Of a stretch of 64,000 nucleotides of DNA, positions 35,076 through 43,678 are shown in pieces. The notes beneath the pieces were generated by a model. It had not been told where the DNA came from. It searched no databases and saw only the letters and a list, made by a program, of their open reading frames with translations. The stretch covers positions 45,373-109,372 of the forward strand of contig SVEZ01000011.1 in NCBI GenBank assembly GCA_015057115.1, given 5' to 3'. The translations under genes and the position numbers were made by a program. Source of the DNA: Lachnospiraceae bacterium (GTDB lineage Bacteria > Bacillota > Clostridia > Lachnospirales > Lachnospiraceae). Position 1 is the first letter of the stretch. Every line of letters begins with the position of its first letter.

Positions 35076-36254
35076 TTATTCCAGGACAGGTCCTTTGTTG
35101 ATTGCCATTTTCAAAAGTACCGGAGTACTTAATGCCGATGCAATAACGGATACGATAATGGCGGGAAGAAGACCGGGATCAATCATGCCTGCGTCGATTC
35201 CTTTTTGCGCAACCATTAAGGCAACTTCGCTTCGGGCAACCATTCCGATTCCGATAACGATGGACTGGTGAGTCTGCATTTTACAGAGCTTTGCACCTAA
35301 CCCACAGCCGATGATCTTGCTGATAATCGCTGCAATAATCAGTAGTAGAGCAAAAATCAGAATGTCCTTGTTCATAACCCGCAAGTTTGTTTTCATTCCC
35401 ACGCTGGCAAAGAACACCGGTGTAAAGAGCATATAGGAAGAAACCGTCATCTTTTTTGCTACGAACTGACGGGATTTGGTAATGTTACACAGAATCAATC
35501 CGGCAAAATAGGCTCCCGTAATATCTGCAACACCGAAGAAACGCTCTGCACAGTAGGCCATGGTTAAACAAAAGGCCAATGCCCAAATGGCAACACGGCG
35601 GCTATGCCAGTGCTCTTTGGATACGTAGCGAAATACCTTATTAAATATGAAAGCCATTACGGCGGTAAATACAAAGAACAAAGCAATTTTAAGTACCACC
35701 ATCAGGACGCTGGAATTTCCGGAGGAAAAACCGGTTAAAATCGACAACACAATGATGCCGATAATATCATCAATCAAAGCAGCACTCAACAGGGTAGTTC
35801 CGGTTTTGGTCTTTAACTTGCCCATTTCGTTTAAGGTTTCCACCGTGATTCCCACGGAGGTAGCTGAAAAGACGGAACCCACGAAGGCTGCTTTTAGCAC
35901 GTTCATAGTAGTAAAGCTTTGCTTGAAAAAGAAGAAATAGAGGCCTCCACATAAAAGCAGTGGTACAAAAACACCCATGATAGCGATAATGAGTGCCTGA
36001 AAACCGGTTTTCTTCAGCTCGGCCAAATCCGTATCGATGCCGGCGGTAAACATCAGCATAATGACACCGATTTCTGCAACTTTTACAAAAAAGTCAGTGC
36101 TCTCTACCACCCCAAACCCGCTGGGACCTAAGATAATTCCGGCGATAAGAGCGCCTACAACCTGAGGCATATTAATTTTTTCGCTTACAATTCCCAGGAT
36201 TTTGGTGGAGGCAAGAATGATTGCCAGATACAGTAAAAATGAATAGGATTCCAT
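35076..36254 (-). CDS. Cation:proton antiporter, CPA2 (Kef/NapA) type
   Basis: A 392-residue membrane protein with about 12 hydrophobic segments. NMPQVVGALIAGIILGPSG near residues 28-46 and MLMFTAGIDTDLAELKKTG near 66-85 are typical of the Na+/H+ exchanger superfamily. The unwound-helix region near residue 150 (ALIDDIIGIIVLS) carries the Asp-Asp pair of electrogenic CPA2 antiporters. There is no C-terminal TrkA/RCK domain, unlike Kef channels. It probably exchanges Na+ or K+ for protons. It has its own promoter and stands alone, divergent from rho. Confidence 0.88.
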   Translation of the reverse strand: MESYSFLLYLAIILASTKILGIVSEKINMPQVVGALIAGIILGPSGFGVVESTDFFVKVAEIGVIMLMFTAGIDTDLAELKKTGFQALIIAIMGVFVPLLLCGGLYFFFFKQSFTTMNVLKAAFVGSVFSATSVGITVETLNEMGKLKTKTGTTLLSAALIDDIIGIIVLSILTGFSSGNSSVLMVVLKIALFFVFTAVMAFIFNKVFRYVSKEHWHSRRVAIWALAFCLTMAYCAERFFGVADITGAYFAGLILCNITKSRQFVAKKMTVSSYMLFTPVFFASVGMKTNLRVMNKDILIFALLLIIAAIISKIIGCGLGAKLCKMQTHQSIVIGIGMVARSEVALMVAQKGIDAGMIDPGLLPAIIVSVIASALSTPVLLKMAINKGPVLE

Positions 36255-36277
36255 AACTATCTCTCCTTATTTTTCCT

Positions 36278-36305
36278 ATTATAATAAATATAGAGTTTTT
36301 TTCAA
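36278..36305 (-). promoter_or_regulatory. Sigma-A-type promoter of the antiporter gene
   Basis: On the minus strand TTGAAA (36305-36300) and perfect TATAAT (36283-36278) are separated by 16 bp, 24 bp before the start codon. Confidence 0.7.
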
Positions 36306-36324
36306 CGTGTTTTATTATAACACG
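36306..36324. promoter_or_regulatory. Inverted repeat upstream of the antiporter promoter
   Basis: CGTGTT and AACACG flank a 7-nt AT spacer, directly abutting the antiporter -35. It could be an operator; no factor is identified. Confidence 0.35.
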
Positions 36325-36379
36325 CAGATGTGGAAAGTCAAGGGAGGGGATGTGTACAGTTAAAAAACAAAAAAAGGGC

Positions 36380-36408
36380 TTGATTGTAGCATCCGCAGGC
36401 GGTATAAT
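36380..36408 (+). promoter_or_regulatory. Sigma-A-type promoter of rho
   Basis: TTGATT at 36380 and perfect TATAAT at 36403 with a 17-bp spacer, leaving about 85 nt of leader before the rho start. Confidence 0.72.
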
Positions 36409-36498
36409 ATACGAAGATTGTATCAATAATATAGTTCGTTTCTGAATTTTTCTGACTAAATTTCCCAGAAGCAGAAGCATTTTAAGGAGAATAAGTGA

Positions 36499-38019
36499 AT
36501 GAGAGAAAAGTATGAAAGCCTGTCGCTTGCTGCATTGAAGGATATAGCACAGCACAGAGGTTTAAAGGTATCTGGCCTTAGAAAGGCACAGGTTATCGAA
36601 GCAATGTTAAAAAAGGATGAGGAAGAGAAGGCTGAAAGCCAGACAAAGACACAGCCAAAGGAAAAAGAGGCTACTACTTCAAGGGAGAAGGAAGTAGTTG
36701 CAGGAAAAGATTATTTTGCTACCGGACGGGAGGACAAGTCCGATAATAGCGAGAAGGAAGGAAGCGGAAGAGATTCTGATGGCCCGGGAAAAGATCGTTT
36801 TTCCAAGATTCCGGCGTATAGCATGACTGCGGAAGAGGCAGCCAGAGACAAGGAATTAAAGAGCAAGATGTCTGAGGAAGTCAATGCCTTAGACAGCGGC
36901 AAGGTTGCCTGCGGAATTTTAGAAGTTATGCCGGATGGCTATGGCTTCATTCGAAGTGATAATTTCCTTCCGGGTGAGATTGATGTATATGTGGCGCCGT
37001 CTTTAATTAAGAAATTTCATTTAAAGACCGGAGATCGTATCAAGGGAAAGATTCGTATTCCGAACCAGGGAGAGAAATATGCGGCGCTTCTTTACTTATT
37101 GAGTGTGAATGAGGAACTTCCGGAGAGCTGTTTCCGTCGTCCTTCTTTTGAGGATTTGACACCGATTTTTCCGGACAGCCGTTTGCATTTGGAACATCCG
37201 GGATGTTCCACCGCCATGCGTGTGGTTGATTTAATTGCACCGATTGGTAAGGGACAGCGTGGAATGATTGTATCTCCGCCAAAGGCAGGTAAGACTACCT
37301 TATTGAAACAGGTTGCGAAATCTTTATTATTCAGCGATCCGAAGATGTATCTAATCATTCTTCTGATTGATGAGCGTCCGGAGGAAGTTACGGATATTAA
37401 GGAAGCAATTCAGGGAACCAACGTGGAAGTTATTTACTCCACCTTCGACGAGCTTCCGGAGCATCACAAACGTGTAGCGGAGATGGTTTTGGAGCGTGGT
37501 AAACGTTTGGTTGAGCATGGACATGACGTGGTTATCCTTTTAGATAGTATCACTCGTTTGACAAGAGCGTATAACCTTACCGTTCCACCAAGTGGAAGAA
37601 CCTTAACCGGTGGTCTTGATCCGGCAGCATTACACATGCCGAAGAAATTCTTCGGTGCAGCCCGTAACATGAGAGAGGGCGGAAGTTTGACGGTTCTGGC
37701 TACGGCATTGGTTGATACCGGAAGTAAGATGGATGATGTGGTTTACGAGGAATTCAAGGGAACCGGTAACATGGAACTTGTACTTGACCGTAAGCTTTCC
37801 GAGAAGAGAATCTTCCCGGCGGTAGATGTTGTAAAGTCAGGAACCCGACGAGAGGATTTGCTTTTATCCAAGGAAGAAAGACAGGCTATGGACATTATGC
37901 GCCGCGGCTTGAACGGAAACAAGACCGATGTGGTGGCAGAGAACGTTCTCCGTATTTTTGCCCATACCAAATCCAACAAAGAAGTGGTTACAGATATTAT
38001 TCGAAAGAGAATTTTGTAA
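36499..38019 (+). CDS. rho: Transcription termination factor Rho
   Basis: A 506-residue RNA-dependent helicase. Residues 1-37 are the Rho N-terminal helical domain (SLAALKDIAQHRGLKVSG), then about 90 residues of low-complexity Lys/Glu/Ser insertion not found in E. coli Rho, then the cold-shock RNA-binding fold (about 134-200, DGYGFIRSDNFLPGEIDVYV). The ATPase domain carries Walker A PPKAGKTTLLK near 260, Walker B VVILLDSITRLTRAYN near 345, and the R loop/Q loop GRTLTGGLDPAALHMPKKFFGAARN. It is preceded by its own promoter and an 85-nt leader, where self-regulation would act. Confidence 0.96.
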   Translation: MREKYESLSLAALKDIAQHRGLKVSGLRKAQVIEAMLKKDEEEKAESQTKTQPKEKEATTSREKEVVAGKDYFATGREDKSDNSEKEGSGRDSDGPGKDRFSKIPAYSMTAEEAARDKELKSKMSEEVNALDSGKVACGILEVMPDGYGFIRSDNFLPGEIDVYVAPSLIKKFHLKTGDRIKGKIRIPNQGEKYAALLYLLSVNEELPESCFRRPSFEDLTPIFPDSRLHLEHPGCSTAMRVVDLIAPIGKGQRGMIVSPPKAGKTTLLKQVAKSLLFSDPKMYLIILLIDERPEEVTDIKEAIQGTNVEVIYSTFDELPEHHKRVAEMVLERGKRLVEHGHDVVILLDSITRLTRAYNLTVPPSGRTLTGGLDPAALHMPKKFFGAARNMREGGSLTVLATALVDTGSKMDDVVYEEFKGTGNMELVLDRKLSEKRIFPAVDVVKSGTRREDLLLSKEERQAMDIMRRGLNGNKTDVVAENVLRIFAHTKSNKEVVTDIIRKRIL

Positions 38020-38035
38020 AAAAATCGAAAACCAC

Positions 38036-38064
38036 TTGCATATCGTAGAAAGCTATGATATACT
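38036..38064 (+). promoter_or_regulatory. Sigma-A-type promoter of rpmE
   Basis: TTGCAT at 38036 and TATACT at 38059 with a 17-bp spacer, starting 17 bp after the rho stop codon. Confidence 0.72.
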
Positions 38065-38141
38065 AAATAAGCTGTTTGCATAGCGCATACAGAAACAACG
38101 TAAATAATATTTATTTAAATATAGTATGAGAGGTGAAAATA

Positions 38142-38348
38142 ATGAGAGAAGGAATCCATCCAGAGTATTATCAGGCAACTGTTACTTGTAACTGTGGAAA
38201 TACATTTACTACAGGATCCACCAAGGAATCCATTCACGTAGAAATTTGTTCCAAATGCCATCCGTTCTACACCGGACAGCAGAAAGCTACCAAGGCTCGT
38301 GGACGTATTGATCAGTTCAATAAGAAATACGGCATTAAGGCTGAATAA
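38142..38348 (+). CDS. rpmE: 50S ribosomal protein L31 (zinc-binding type)
   Basis: A 68-residue protein beginning [11 protein letters not shown]. The ATG at 38142 is preferred to the in-frame GTG nine bases earlier because it has AGAGGTG at the right distance. Cys16, Cys18, Cys36 and Cys39 form the zinc-binding ribbon, marking the zinc-dependent (C+) type of L31 that can be replaced by a zinc-free paralogue under zinc limitation. It sits between rho and prmC with its own promoter and terminator. Confidence 0.97.
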   Translation: MREGIHPEYYQATVTCNCGNTFTTGSTKESIHVEICSKCHPFYTGQQKATKARGRIDQFNKKYGIKAE

Positions 38349-38361
38349 TCAGGCAGTTGAT

Positions 38362-38391
38362 CGGGTTGGGGATTTTTCCTCAACCCGTTTT
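38362..38391 (+). terminator. Terminator after rpmE
   Basis: CGGGTTGGGG and CCTCAACCCG form a 10-bp stem (one G-U) with a six-base loop, followed by four T residues. Confidence 0.85.
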
Positions 38392-38422
38392 CAGTTACAG
38401 AAGACAGAGAGGTAGGAAAGCC

Positions 38423-39259
38423 GTGAGGTATGAAGACGCACGAATAGAAGGAGTCAGAAGACTTGAACAGGCGGGAATAGAGGAAGCAGAGAACAATGGA
38501 AAAGAGCTGTTGTTTTACTGCTGCGATTTTACTGCTACGGCATACTTACTTCACAAGATGGAAGAAATGCCGGAGGAAAAGGTTGGGGAGTATTTTGCGC
38601 TGATTGAAAAGCGTCAAGAACATATTCCGCTACAGCATCTTACCGGAGAATGTTATTTTATGGGATATCCCATGAAAGTAACACCCGATGTGCTGGTTCC
38701 CCGGTTTGATACGGAGATTCTCGTTGAAGAGGTTTTAAAGTTAAAAGCGCAGTTTCAGGCACCTAGGGTATTGGATATGTGTACCGGTTCCGGTTGCATT
38801 ATTGTTTCCTTGAAGAAACTTTGGCGGGAGATAGAAGCAACAGGAAGCGATGTGTCGGAAAAGGCACTTTTGGTGGCAAAGGAAAATGGTCTGCGAAATG
38901 GGGCTGAGGTTTGCTTTGTGCATTCCGATTTGTTCGAGAATATTTCCGGGAAATTTGATGTGATAGTATCGAATCCGCCCTACATACGGACGGATGTTAT
39001 AGAGGGGCTTGCAAAGGAGGTAAAAGAACATGATCCCATGCTTGCACTTGATGGAAAAGAAGATGGTCTGTTTTTTTACCGGAGGATTATAGCACAAGGG
39101 CAGAACCATTTAGAATGCGGCGGTTATCTGTGTTTTGAAATCGGACACGATCAGGCAAAAGACGTGTCACGACTTTTAGCGGATGCCGGATATGAAGGAA
39201 TCTATGTAAAGAAAGATTTAGTGGGATTGGACCGAGTGGTCGTTGCCCGGAAAGGATAA
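38423..39259 (+). CDS. prmC: Peptide chain release factor N5-glutamine methyltransferase
   Basis: A 278-residue SAM-dependent methyltransferase that modifies the Gln of the GGQ motif in release factors. I start at the GTG at 38423, after GAGGTAGGAA; the longer frame runs into the rpmE terminator. SAM-binding [19 protein letters not shown] motif I is near 115 and the catalytic NPPY (VSNPPYI) near 183. The gene is followed five bases later by prfA, which encodes its substrate. Confidence 0.95.
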   Translation: MRYEDARIEGVRRLEQAGIEEAENNGKELLFYCCDFTATAYLLHKMEEMPEEKVGEYFALIEKRQEHIPLQHLTGECYFMGYPMKVTPDVLVPRFDTEILVEEVLKLKAQFQAPRVLDMCTGSGCIIVSLKKLWREIEATGSDVSEKALLVAKENGLRNGAEVCFVHSDLFENISGKFDVIVSNPPYIRTDVIEGLAKEVKEHDPMLALDGKEDGLFFYRRIIAQGQNHLECGGYLCFEIGHDQAKDVSRLLADAGYEGIYVKKDLVGLDRVVVARKG

Positions 39260-39263
39260 TGCT

Positions 39264-40337
39264 ATGTTTGATAAGTTAGATCATTTATTGATTCGATTAG
39301 AGGAGATTTTACGAGATTTAAGTGAGCCGGGAGTGGCGAACGATACAAAACGTTTTCAGAGCCTTATGAAGGAGCAGGCGGAGCTTACTCCGATTGCGGA
39401 TGCTTATAAGGCATACAAGCAGGCAAAGCAGGATGAAGAAGATGCCCTTGCCATGTTGAATGATGAAAGTGATGATGAGATGCGCGAAATGGCAAAAGAG
39501 GAATTAAACGATGCCAAGAAGCGTATTGAGCAGTTGGAAGGAGAATTAAAGATTCTTCTTTTACCGAAGGACCCGAATGATGATAAAAACGTTATTATTG
39601 AAATTCGTGCCGGCGCCGGTGGAGACGAGGCAGCACTTTTTGCAGCAGAAATTTACCGTATGTATGTACATTATGCGGAAAGTCAGCGTTGGAAAGTGGA
39701 AACCGTCAGCGTGGATGAAATCGGAATCGGCGGAATGAAGGAAGTAACCTTTATGTTGAACGGTCAGAGCGTGTACTCCAAGATGAAATACGAAAGTGGT
39801 GTTCATCGTGTACAGCGTGTGCCGGAGACCGAGTCCGGTGGACGTATTCATACTTCTACCATTACCGTGGCAGTTATGCCGGAGGCGGAAGAAGTGGATG
39901 TGCAGATTGATGAAAAAGATATTCATATCGATGTAATGCGTGCGTCCGGTAACGGTGGACAGTGTGTCAACACCACAGACTCAGCCGTGCGTTTGACTCA
40001 TAAACCAACCGGTATTGTAATTTACAGCCAGACTGAAAAGTCACAGCTTCAGAATAAGGCAAAGGCTTATGCGCTTTTACGTGCAAAGTTATATGATATG
40101 GAGCAGCAGAAGGCCCACGATGCAGAGGCTGAGCTTCGTAGAAGTCAGGTAGGAACCGGAGACCGTTCCGAGAAGATTCGTACCTACAACTTCCCGCAGG
40201 GACGTGTAACAGATCACCGTATCAACCTTACCTTGTATAAGCTGGATAAGATTATGAATGGTGATATTCAGGAGATTATTGATGCCTGCATCGCTGCAGA
40301 TCAGGCGGCTAAATTAGCAAAAATGAACGAGGACTAA
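39264..40337 (+). CDS. prfA: Peptide chain release factor 1
   Basis: A 357-residue class I release factor that reads UAG and UAA. The start at 39264 ([14 protein letters not shown]) fits the family length; an earlier in-frame ATG lies inside prmC. The catalytic GGQ motif is at about residue 231 ([14 protein letters not shown]). The anticodon-like recognition segment and the C-terminal [14 protein letters not shown] are present. It is translated right behind prmC. Confidence 0.96.
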   Translation: MFDKLDHLLIRLEEILRDLSEPGVANDTKRFQSLMKEQAELTPIADAYKAYKQAKQDEEDALAMLNDESDDEMREMAKEELNDAKKRIEQLEGELKILLLPKDPNDDKNVIIEIRAGAGGDEAALFAAEIYRMYVHYAESQRWKVETVSVDEIGIGGMKEVTFMLNGQSVYSKMKYESGVHRVQRVPETESGGRIHTSTITVAVMPEAEEVDVQIDEKDIHIDVMRASGNGGQCVNTTDSAVRLTHKPTGIVIYSQTEKSQLQNKAKAYALLRAKLYDMEQQKAHDAEAELRRSQVGTGDRSEKIRTYNFPQGRVTDHRINLTLYKLDKIMNGDIQEIIDACIAADQAAKLAKMNED

Positions 40338-40374
40338 AGATATATTAAATGTAATTTTAAGATATCACTTAACA

Positions 40375-40405
40375 GGCGAGGCATAAAGGGTGCCTCGTTT
40401 GTTTT
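40375..40405 (+). terminator. Terminator after prfA
   Basis: CGAGGCA at 40377 pairs with TGCCTCG at 40391 across a 7-nt loop, followed by TTTGTTTTG. Confidence 0.8.
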
Positions 40406-40443
40406 GTTCATAAAAAAATCGGCAAAATATTAGAAAAAAACTG

Positions 40444-40472
40444 TTGATTTTTGCCTCCAGAAGTGCTATGAT
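40444..40472 (+). promoter_or_regulatory. Sigma-A-type promoter of the permease gene
   Basis: TTGATT at 40444 and TATGAT at 40467 with a 17-bp spacer, 70 bp before the start codon. Confidence 0.65.
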
Positions 40473-40541
40473 ACAGTTCGTTTGGATAAATAAGACGAAA
40501 AACGCTAAATCGAAAAATTCGATAGAAGGAAGGATGAGATT

Positions 40542-41906
40542 ATGAACACTTTAATCGCACAGATTTTAGCAGTGGCAATTTTCTTGACCATGTTTGTTCT
40601 TATTATTATGGACAAGATTGAAAGACATATTGTTACACTGGCGTGTGGATTAGCTACGTTGATTCTGGTTTTCGGATTCGCATTGCAGGATATGAATGCC
40701 ATATCGGAAACCTTGAATATACGTCACATTTTCACCGTAGGATTCTGGTATGAGGCCGGACAGGCGTCAGAAAGCACCAGTGGTATTAACTGGGCAACCA
40801 TTATCTTTATTGCGGGAATGATGGTTATGGTTGAGGGAATGGCCAAAGCGGGATTCTTCCGCTGGTTATGTATGACCATTGCCAAGGCTGTTAAATATCA
40901 GGTAGTACCGATTTTTGTTACCTTCATGGTAATGTCTTCTGTACTGGCTATGTTTATCGACAGTATTACGGTTATTCTGTTCTTAGCAGCAGTAACATTA
41001 GAGTTGGCACAGCTTTTGAAGTTTAATCCGATTCCCATGATTTTGTCAGAGATTTTCTGCGCAAACTTAGGTGGATCGGCTACTATGTGCGGAGATCCGC
41101 CAAACATTATTGTTGGAACCAGTTTGGGCTTTTCCTTTGCGGATTTCATTTCCCACACCGGTTTGATTGCAGGTATTTCCTTGATTGCTGTAATTATTTA
41201 CTTTTATCTTATTTTCCATAAAGAGTTACGCAAGACTTCCGGGGAAGCTATTGATATTAGCAAGATGCCAAGTCCGTCTGAGGCTATTACCAATAAGAAG
41301 GATTTTGCCATCAGTACCGTAATCTTCCTTGCAGCAGTTGCAATGCTGGTAACACATGCACAGACCGGATTGACGGTAGCATTGATTGGTGCGGTAATTG
41401 CCATTGCAACAATGCTTGCAGCAGGAAAGCATGTGAAAGAAGTATTAGTTGGTGTAGACTATAAGACCTTATTATTCTTTATTGGTCTGTTTATTGTTGT
41501 AGGTGGTCTGGAGCAGACCGGAATATTGGAAGAGATTGCAAACTTTATTGGAAAAGTCAGCGGTGGTAACGCGGTAATCATGGTTGCCATTATCGTTTGG
41601 GTTTCCGGTACTGCCAGCGCAGTTGTAGACAACATTCCGTTTGCAGCTACCATGATTCCGGTTATCAAGACTTTGGCAGCAACTACAGGAGTAGATATTG
41701 CTACTCTTGCGTGGGCTTTGGCTATGGGTACCGATATCGGTGGTAGTGCAACTCCAATCGGAGCATCTGCTAACGTAGTGGGAACTTCAGTTGCAGCAAA
41801 ACAGGGTTATCCCATTGGCTGGGGCAAGTACTGTAAGAGTGCGATTCCGGCAACTATCCTGGTGTTGTTGATTTCTACACTTGTGATTATTGTTAGATAT
41901 TGTTAA
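40542..41906 (+). CDS. ArsB/NhaD-type permease (ion transporter superfamily)
   Basis: A 454-residue membrane protein with about 11-12 helices. The two inverted halves each carry a family hairpin motif: ANLGGSATMCGDPPNIIVG near 180 and GTDIGGSATPIGASANVVG near 400. This matches the SLC13/ArsB/NhaD group, which includes Na+/H+ antiporters and anion or arsenite pumps. No arsenic-resistance partner genes are nearby, so a Na+/H+ or organic-anion role is more likely. It has its own promoter and is followed by a structured palindromic element. Confidence 0.85.
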   Translation: MNTLIAQILAVAIFLTMFVLIIMDKIERHIVTLACGLATLILVFGFALQDMNAISETLNIRHIFTVGFWYEAGQASESTSGINWATIIFIAGMMVMVEGMAKAGFFRWLCMTIAKAVKYQVVPIFVTFMVMSSVLAMFIDSITVILFLAAVTLELAQLLKFNPIPMILSEIFCANLGGSATMCGDPPNIIVGTSLGFSFADFISHTGLIAGISLIAVIIYFYLIFHKELRKTSGEAIDISKMPSPSEAITNKKDFAISTVIFLAAVAMLVTHAQTGLTVALIGAVIAIATMLAAGKHVKEVLVGVDYKTLLFFIGLFIVVGGLEQTGILEEIANFIGKVSGGNAVIMVAIIVWVSGTASAVVDNIPFAATMIPVIKTLAATTGVDIATLAWALAMGTDIGGSATPIGASANVVGTSVAAKQGYPIGWGKYCKSAIPATILVLLISTLVIIVRYC

Positions 41907-41925
41907 TACGAATTTCTATAAGAAT

Positions 41926-42055
41926 TTAAAGGGCGAATATTCCTCTGTGGTAGCGCTTGCGCTCCACGGCAACGTAACGGTATATAAGGCGCCATACATG
42001 CCGCCTAAGTACCGACGTTGCCTGAAGTGCCACAAGTGGAATATTCGCCCTTCAC
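41926..42055 (+). repeat. Structured palindromic element, copy 1
   Basis: Outer arms AAGGGCGAATATTCC (41929) and GGAATATTCGCCCTT (42038) are a perfect 15-bp inverted repeat. Inside the left arm is a side hairpin around AGCGCTTGCGCT (about 41952). The core arms CAACGTAACGGTATATAAGG (41970) and CCTAAGTACCGACGTTG (42004) pair with a two-base bulge. The core and side hairpin recur in copies 2 and 3, but the outer arms do not. The element fills most of the 207 bp between the permease and ybaK genes. Confidence 0.85.
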
Positions 42056-42113
42056 ATATCTTGTAGAAAGAAGTAAAATAAAGGAAAGAGACAGAAAGGG
42101 GATCGAAGAAAAG

Positions 42114-42599
42114 ATGGCGAAGAAGAATGATGAGAAGACCAATGTGATGCGTCTATTGGAGCAGAAGAAGATTGCGTATAAGAGCTACGATTATTCCCAG
42201 ACGGATGCAGTCAGCGGAACTGAGGTGGCGGCGGTTTTAAATGAAGATCCCGCCCAGGTTTTTAAGACGCTGGTTACTGTAGGAAAGAGCGGGAAGAATT
42301 ATGTGTTTGTGATTCCGGTGGAGAAGGAATTGGATTTAAAGAAGGCAGCATCCGCAGTGAAAGAGAAAAATATAGAGATGATTAAACAAAAGGACTTGTT
42401 GCCCCTAACTGGATATATTCACGGTGGCTGTTCTCCTATCGGAATGAAGAAGCCTTTCCCAACAGTAATGCATGAAAGCTGTCTTGAATTTGAGACGGTG
42501 ATGGTAAGTGCCGGTAAAATCGGGTATCAGGTGCAGTTATCCCCGGCGGAAATATCGAAATTTGTACCTTTTTCTACAGCGGATATTGTGGTGGAATAA
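42114..42599 (+). CDS. ybaK: YbaK/EbsC-type aminoacyl-tRNA deacylase
   Basis: A 161-residue protein; the ATG at 42114 is used because the longer frame reads into the palindromic element. Family landmarks include VFKTLVT near 60, VIPVEKELDLKKAA near 78, GYIHGGCSPIGMKK near 110 and the C-terminal ISKFVPFSTADI. YbaK hydrolyses Cys-tRNA(Pro) and related mischarged tRNAs, which lowers translation errors. It is followed 23 bp later by the HAD hydrolase. Confidence 0.92.
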   Translation: MAKKNDEKTNVMRLLEQKKIAYKSYDYSQTDAVSGTEVAAVLNEDPAQVFKTLVTVGKSGKNYVFVIPVEKELDLKKAASAVKEKNIEMIKQKDLLPLTGYIHGGCSPIGMKKPFPTVMHESCLEFETVMVSAGKIGYQVQLSPAEISKFVPFSTADIVVE

Positions 42600-42622
42600 G
42601 GACAGGGAAGGGAGAAAAAGAA

Positions 42623-43225
42623 ATGATTAGGAATATAGTATTTGATGTAGGTGATGTGTTGTTTCACTATCGGTGGAAGGACATGTTTATGGATTACGGG
42701 GTTTCGGAAGAAGAGGGAATCCGTATTGGCAAGCAGATTTTCGACGAGCCCCAACAACGGTGGCTACAGTTTGATAAAGGTCTTCTTACCTTAGAAGAGT
42801 TGATTGATGGCTATGCAAAAAGTTATCCAAAGGATGCGGAAATTATACGGTTTTTCTTAAATCATAGTGAGTATATGCCGGTGGCACATCCGGAAGCATG
42901 GCGTTTCTTTCCAAAATTAAAAGAAAAGGGATATAAAGTCTATTTGTTATCCAATTACTCCAAGGAACTATTTGAGCGTCATACAGAGCATGCGGACTTT
43001 ATGGAGTATCTGGATGGAAAAATCGTTTCGTATATGGTAAATGAATTAAAGCCGGATGCAGCAATCTATCAGGCGTTGTGTGATAAATACAGTTTGAAAC
43101 CGGAGGAGTGCATTTTCTTTGATGATCGGAAAGAGAATGTGGAAGCGGCCATTGCTTTTGGCATGAAGGCGAAGCAGGTTACTTCAAGACAGGGACTGGT
43201 AGAGGATTTGACCGAATTGCTGTAG
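42623..43225 (+). CDS. HAD-family hydrolase (HAD-IA)
   Basis: A 200-residue phosphatase-type protein. Motif I FDVGDVLFH has the nucleophile Asp8, motif II is LLSNYSKE near 110, the conserved Lys of motif III is in NELKPD near 140 and motif IV is IFFDDRKEN near 158. The helical cap lies between motif I and II. The substrate is unknown; relatives act on sugar phosphates, nucleotides or haloacids. It is expressed with ybaK and ends at a bidirectional hairpin. Confidence 0.9.
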   Translation: MIRNIVFDVGDVLFHYRWKDMFMDYGVSEEEGIRIGKQIFDEPQQRWLQFDKGLLTLEELIDGYAKSYPKDAEIIRFFLNHSEYMPVAHPEAWRFFPKLKEKGYKVYLLSNYSKELFERHTEHADFMEYLDGKIVSYMVNELKPDAAIYQALCDKYSLKPEECIFFDDRKENVEAAIAFGMKAKQVTSRQGLVEDLTELL

Positions 43226-43249
43226 TAGGAGATAGGATTATGTAAAAAT

Positions 43250-43560
43250 AAAGAAATAGAAATCCGCTGCACTGAGTTCACAATACAACGGATTTCTATT
43301 TTCTTAAAGTTATCACTGGACGATACCTCCTGCATTATTCTTATTGTCTATCTATATAAACCTTTCGGTTAACCTTTGATTCCAAAACTGCTTATCCCAT
43401 TGGACCTTACCTTCCTTTCTTTCGTATTCATGAGTAGTGGTTCAAACTTTTGGTGGACCGTACCTCCTTCTCTTTATTTTTCGGGGTTCTATCTCATTAT
43501 CCCATTGGACTGTACCTCCGTTTCTTAGCCTTGTTTATCTTAAATGGTATGTTTGTTTGT
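43250..43560 (-). ncRNA. Candidate small noncoding RNA with GGAGGTAC repeats
   Basis: The minus strand has a canonical promoter at its 5' end and a terminator hairpin at its 3' end, and in between no frame longer than a few codons. Four copies of a motif close to GGAGGTACNGTCCANTGG lie at about 43519-43503, 43467-43451, 43414-43397 and 43330-43313. The copies in positions 1 and 3 run straight into ATGGGATAA, a two-codon frame. The repeated single-stranded GGA motifs recall sponge RNAs that titrate CsrA, but could also imitate ribosome binding sites. No known RNA family is recognised. Confidence 0.55.
43252..43305. terminator. Bidirectional terminator (HAD hydrolase / candidate RNA)
   Basis: AAATAGAAATCCG at 43254 and CGGATTTCTATTT at 43289 form a 13-bp perfect stem. 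The plus side has TTTTCTT after it and the minus side has ATTTCTTTATTTTT, so it can end transcription both ways. Confidence 0.85.
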
Positions 43561-43566
43561 ATTAGT

Positions 43567-43595
43567 ATATTAGCATGGTAAAGCGATAAAGTCAA
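43567..43595 (-). promoter_or_regulatory. Sigma-A-type promoter of the candidate small RNA
   Basis: On the minus strand TTGACT (43595-43590) and TAATAT (43572-43567) are separated by 17 bp. No protein-coding gene follows in this direction until 43225, where genes lie on the other strand. Confidence 0.7.
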
Positions 43596-43631
43596 GAGGA
43601 AAAATTAAAAAAAATTTATTTTTTTGAAGAT

Positions 43632-43669
43632 GACAAAAAACGCGCTCCCGATTTGACGGAAGCGCGTTT
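43632..43669 (-). terminator. Terminator of the pepF-yfcE unit
   Basis: On the minus strand AAACGCGCTTCCG pairs with CGGGAGCGCGTTT across a six-base loop, followed by a T run. It starts 10 bp past the yfcE stop. Confidence 0.85.
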
Positions 43670-43678
43670 CAAATCTCG

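Noticed and set aside
42018..42113. Extended N-terminus of YbaK
   Set aside because: The extra 32 codons read through the right arm of palindromic element 1 and lack a ribosome binding site; family length fits the start at 42114.
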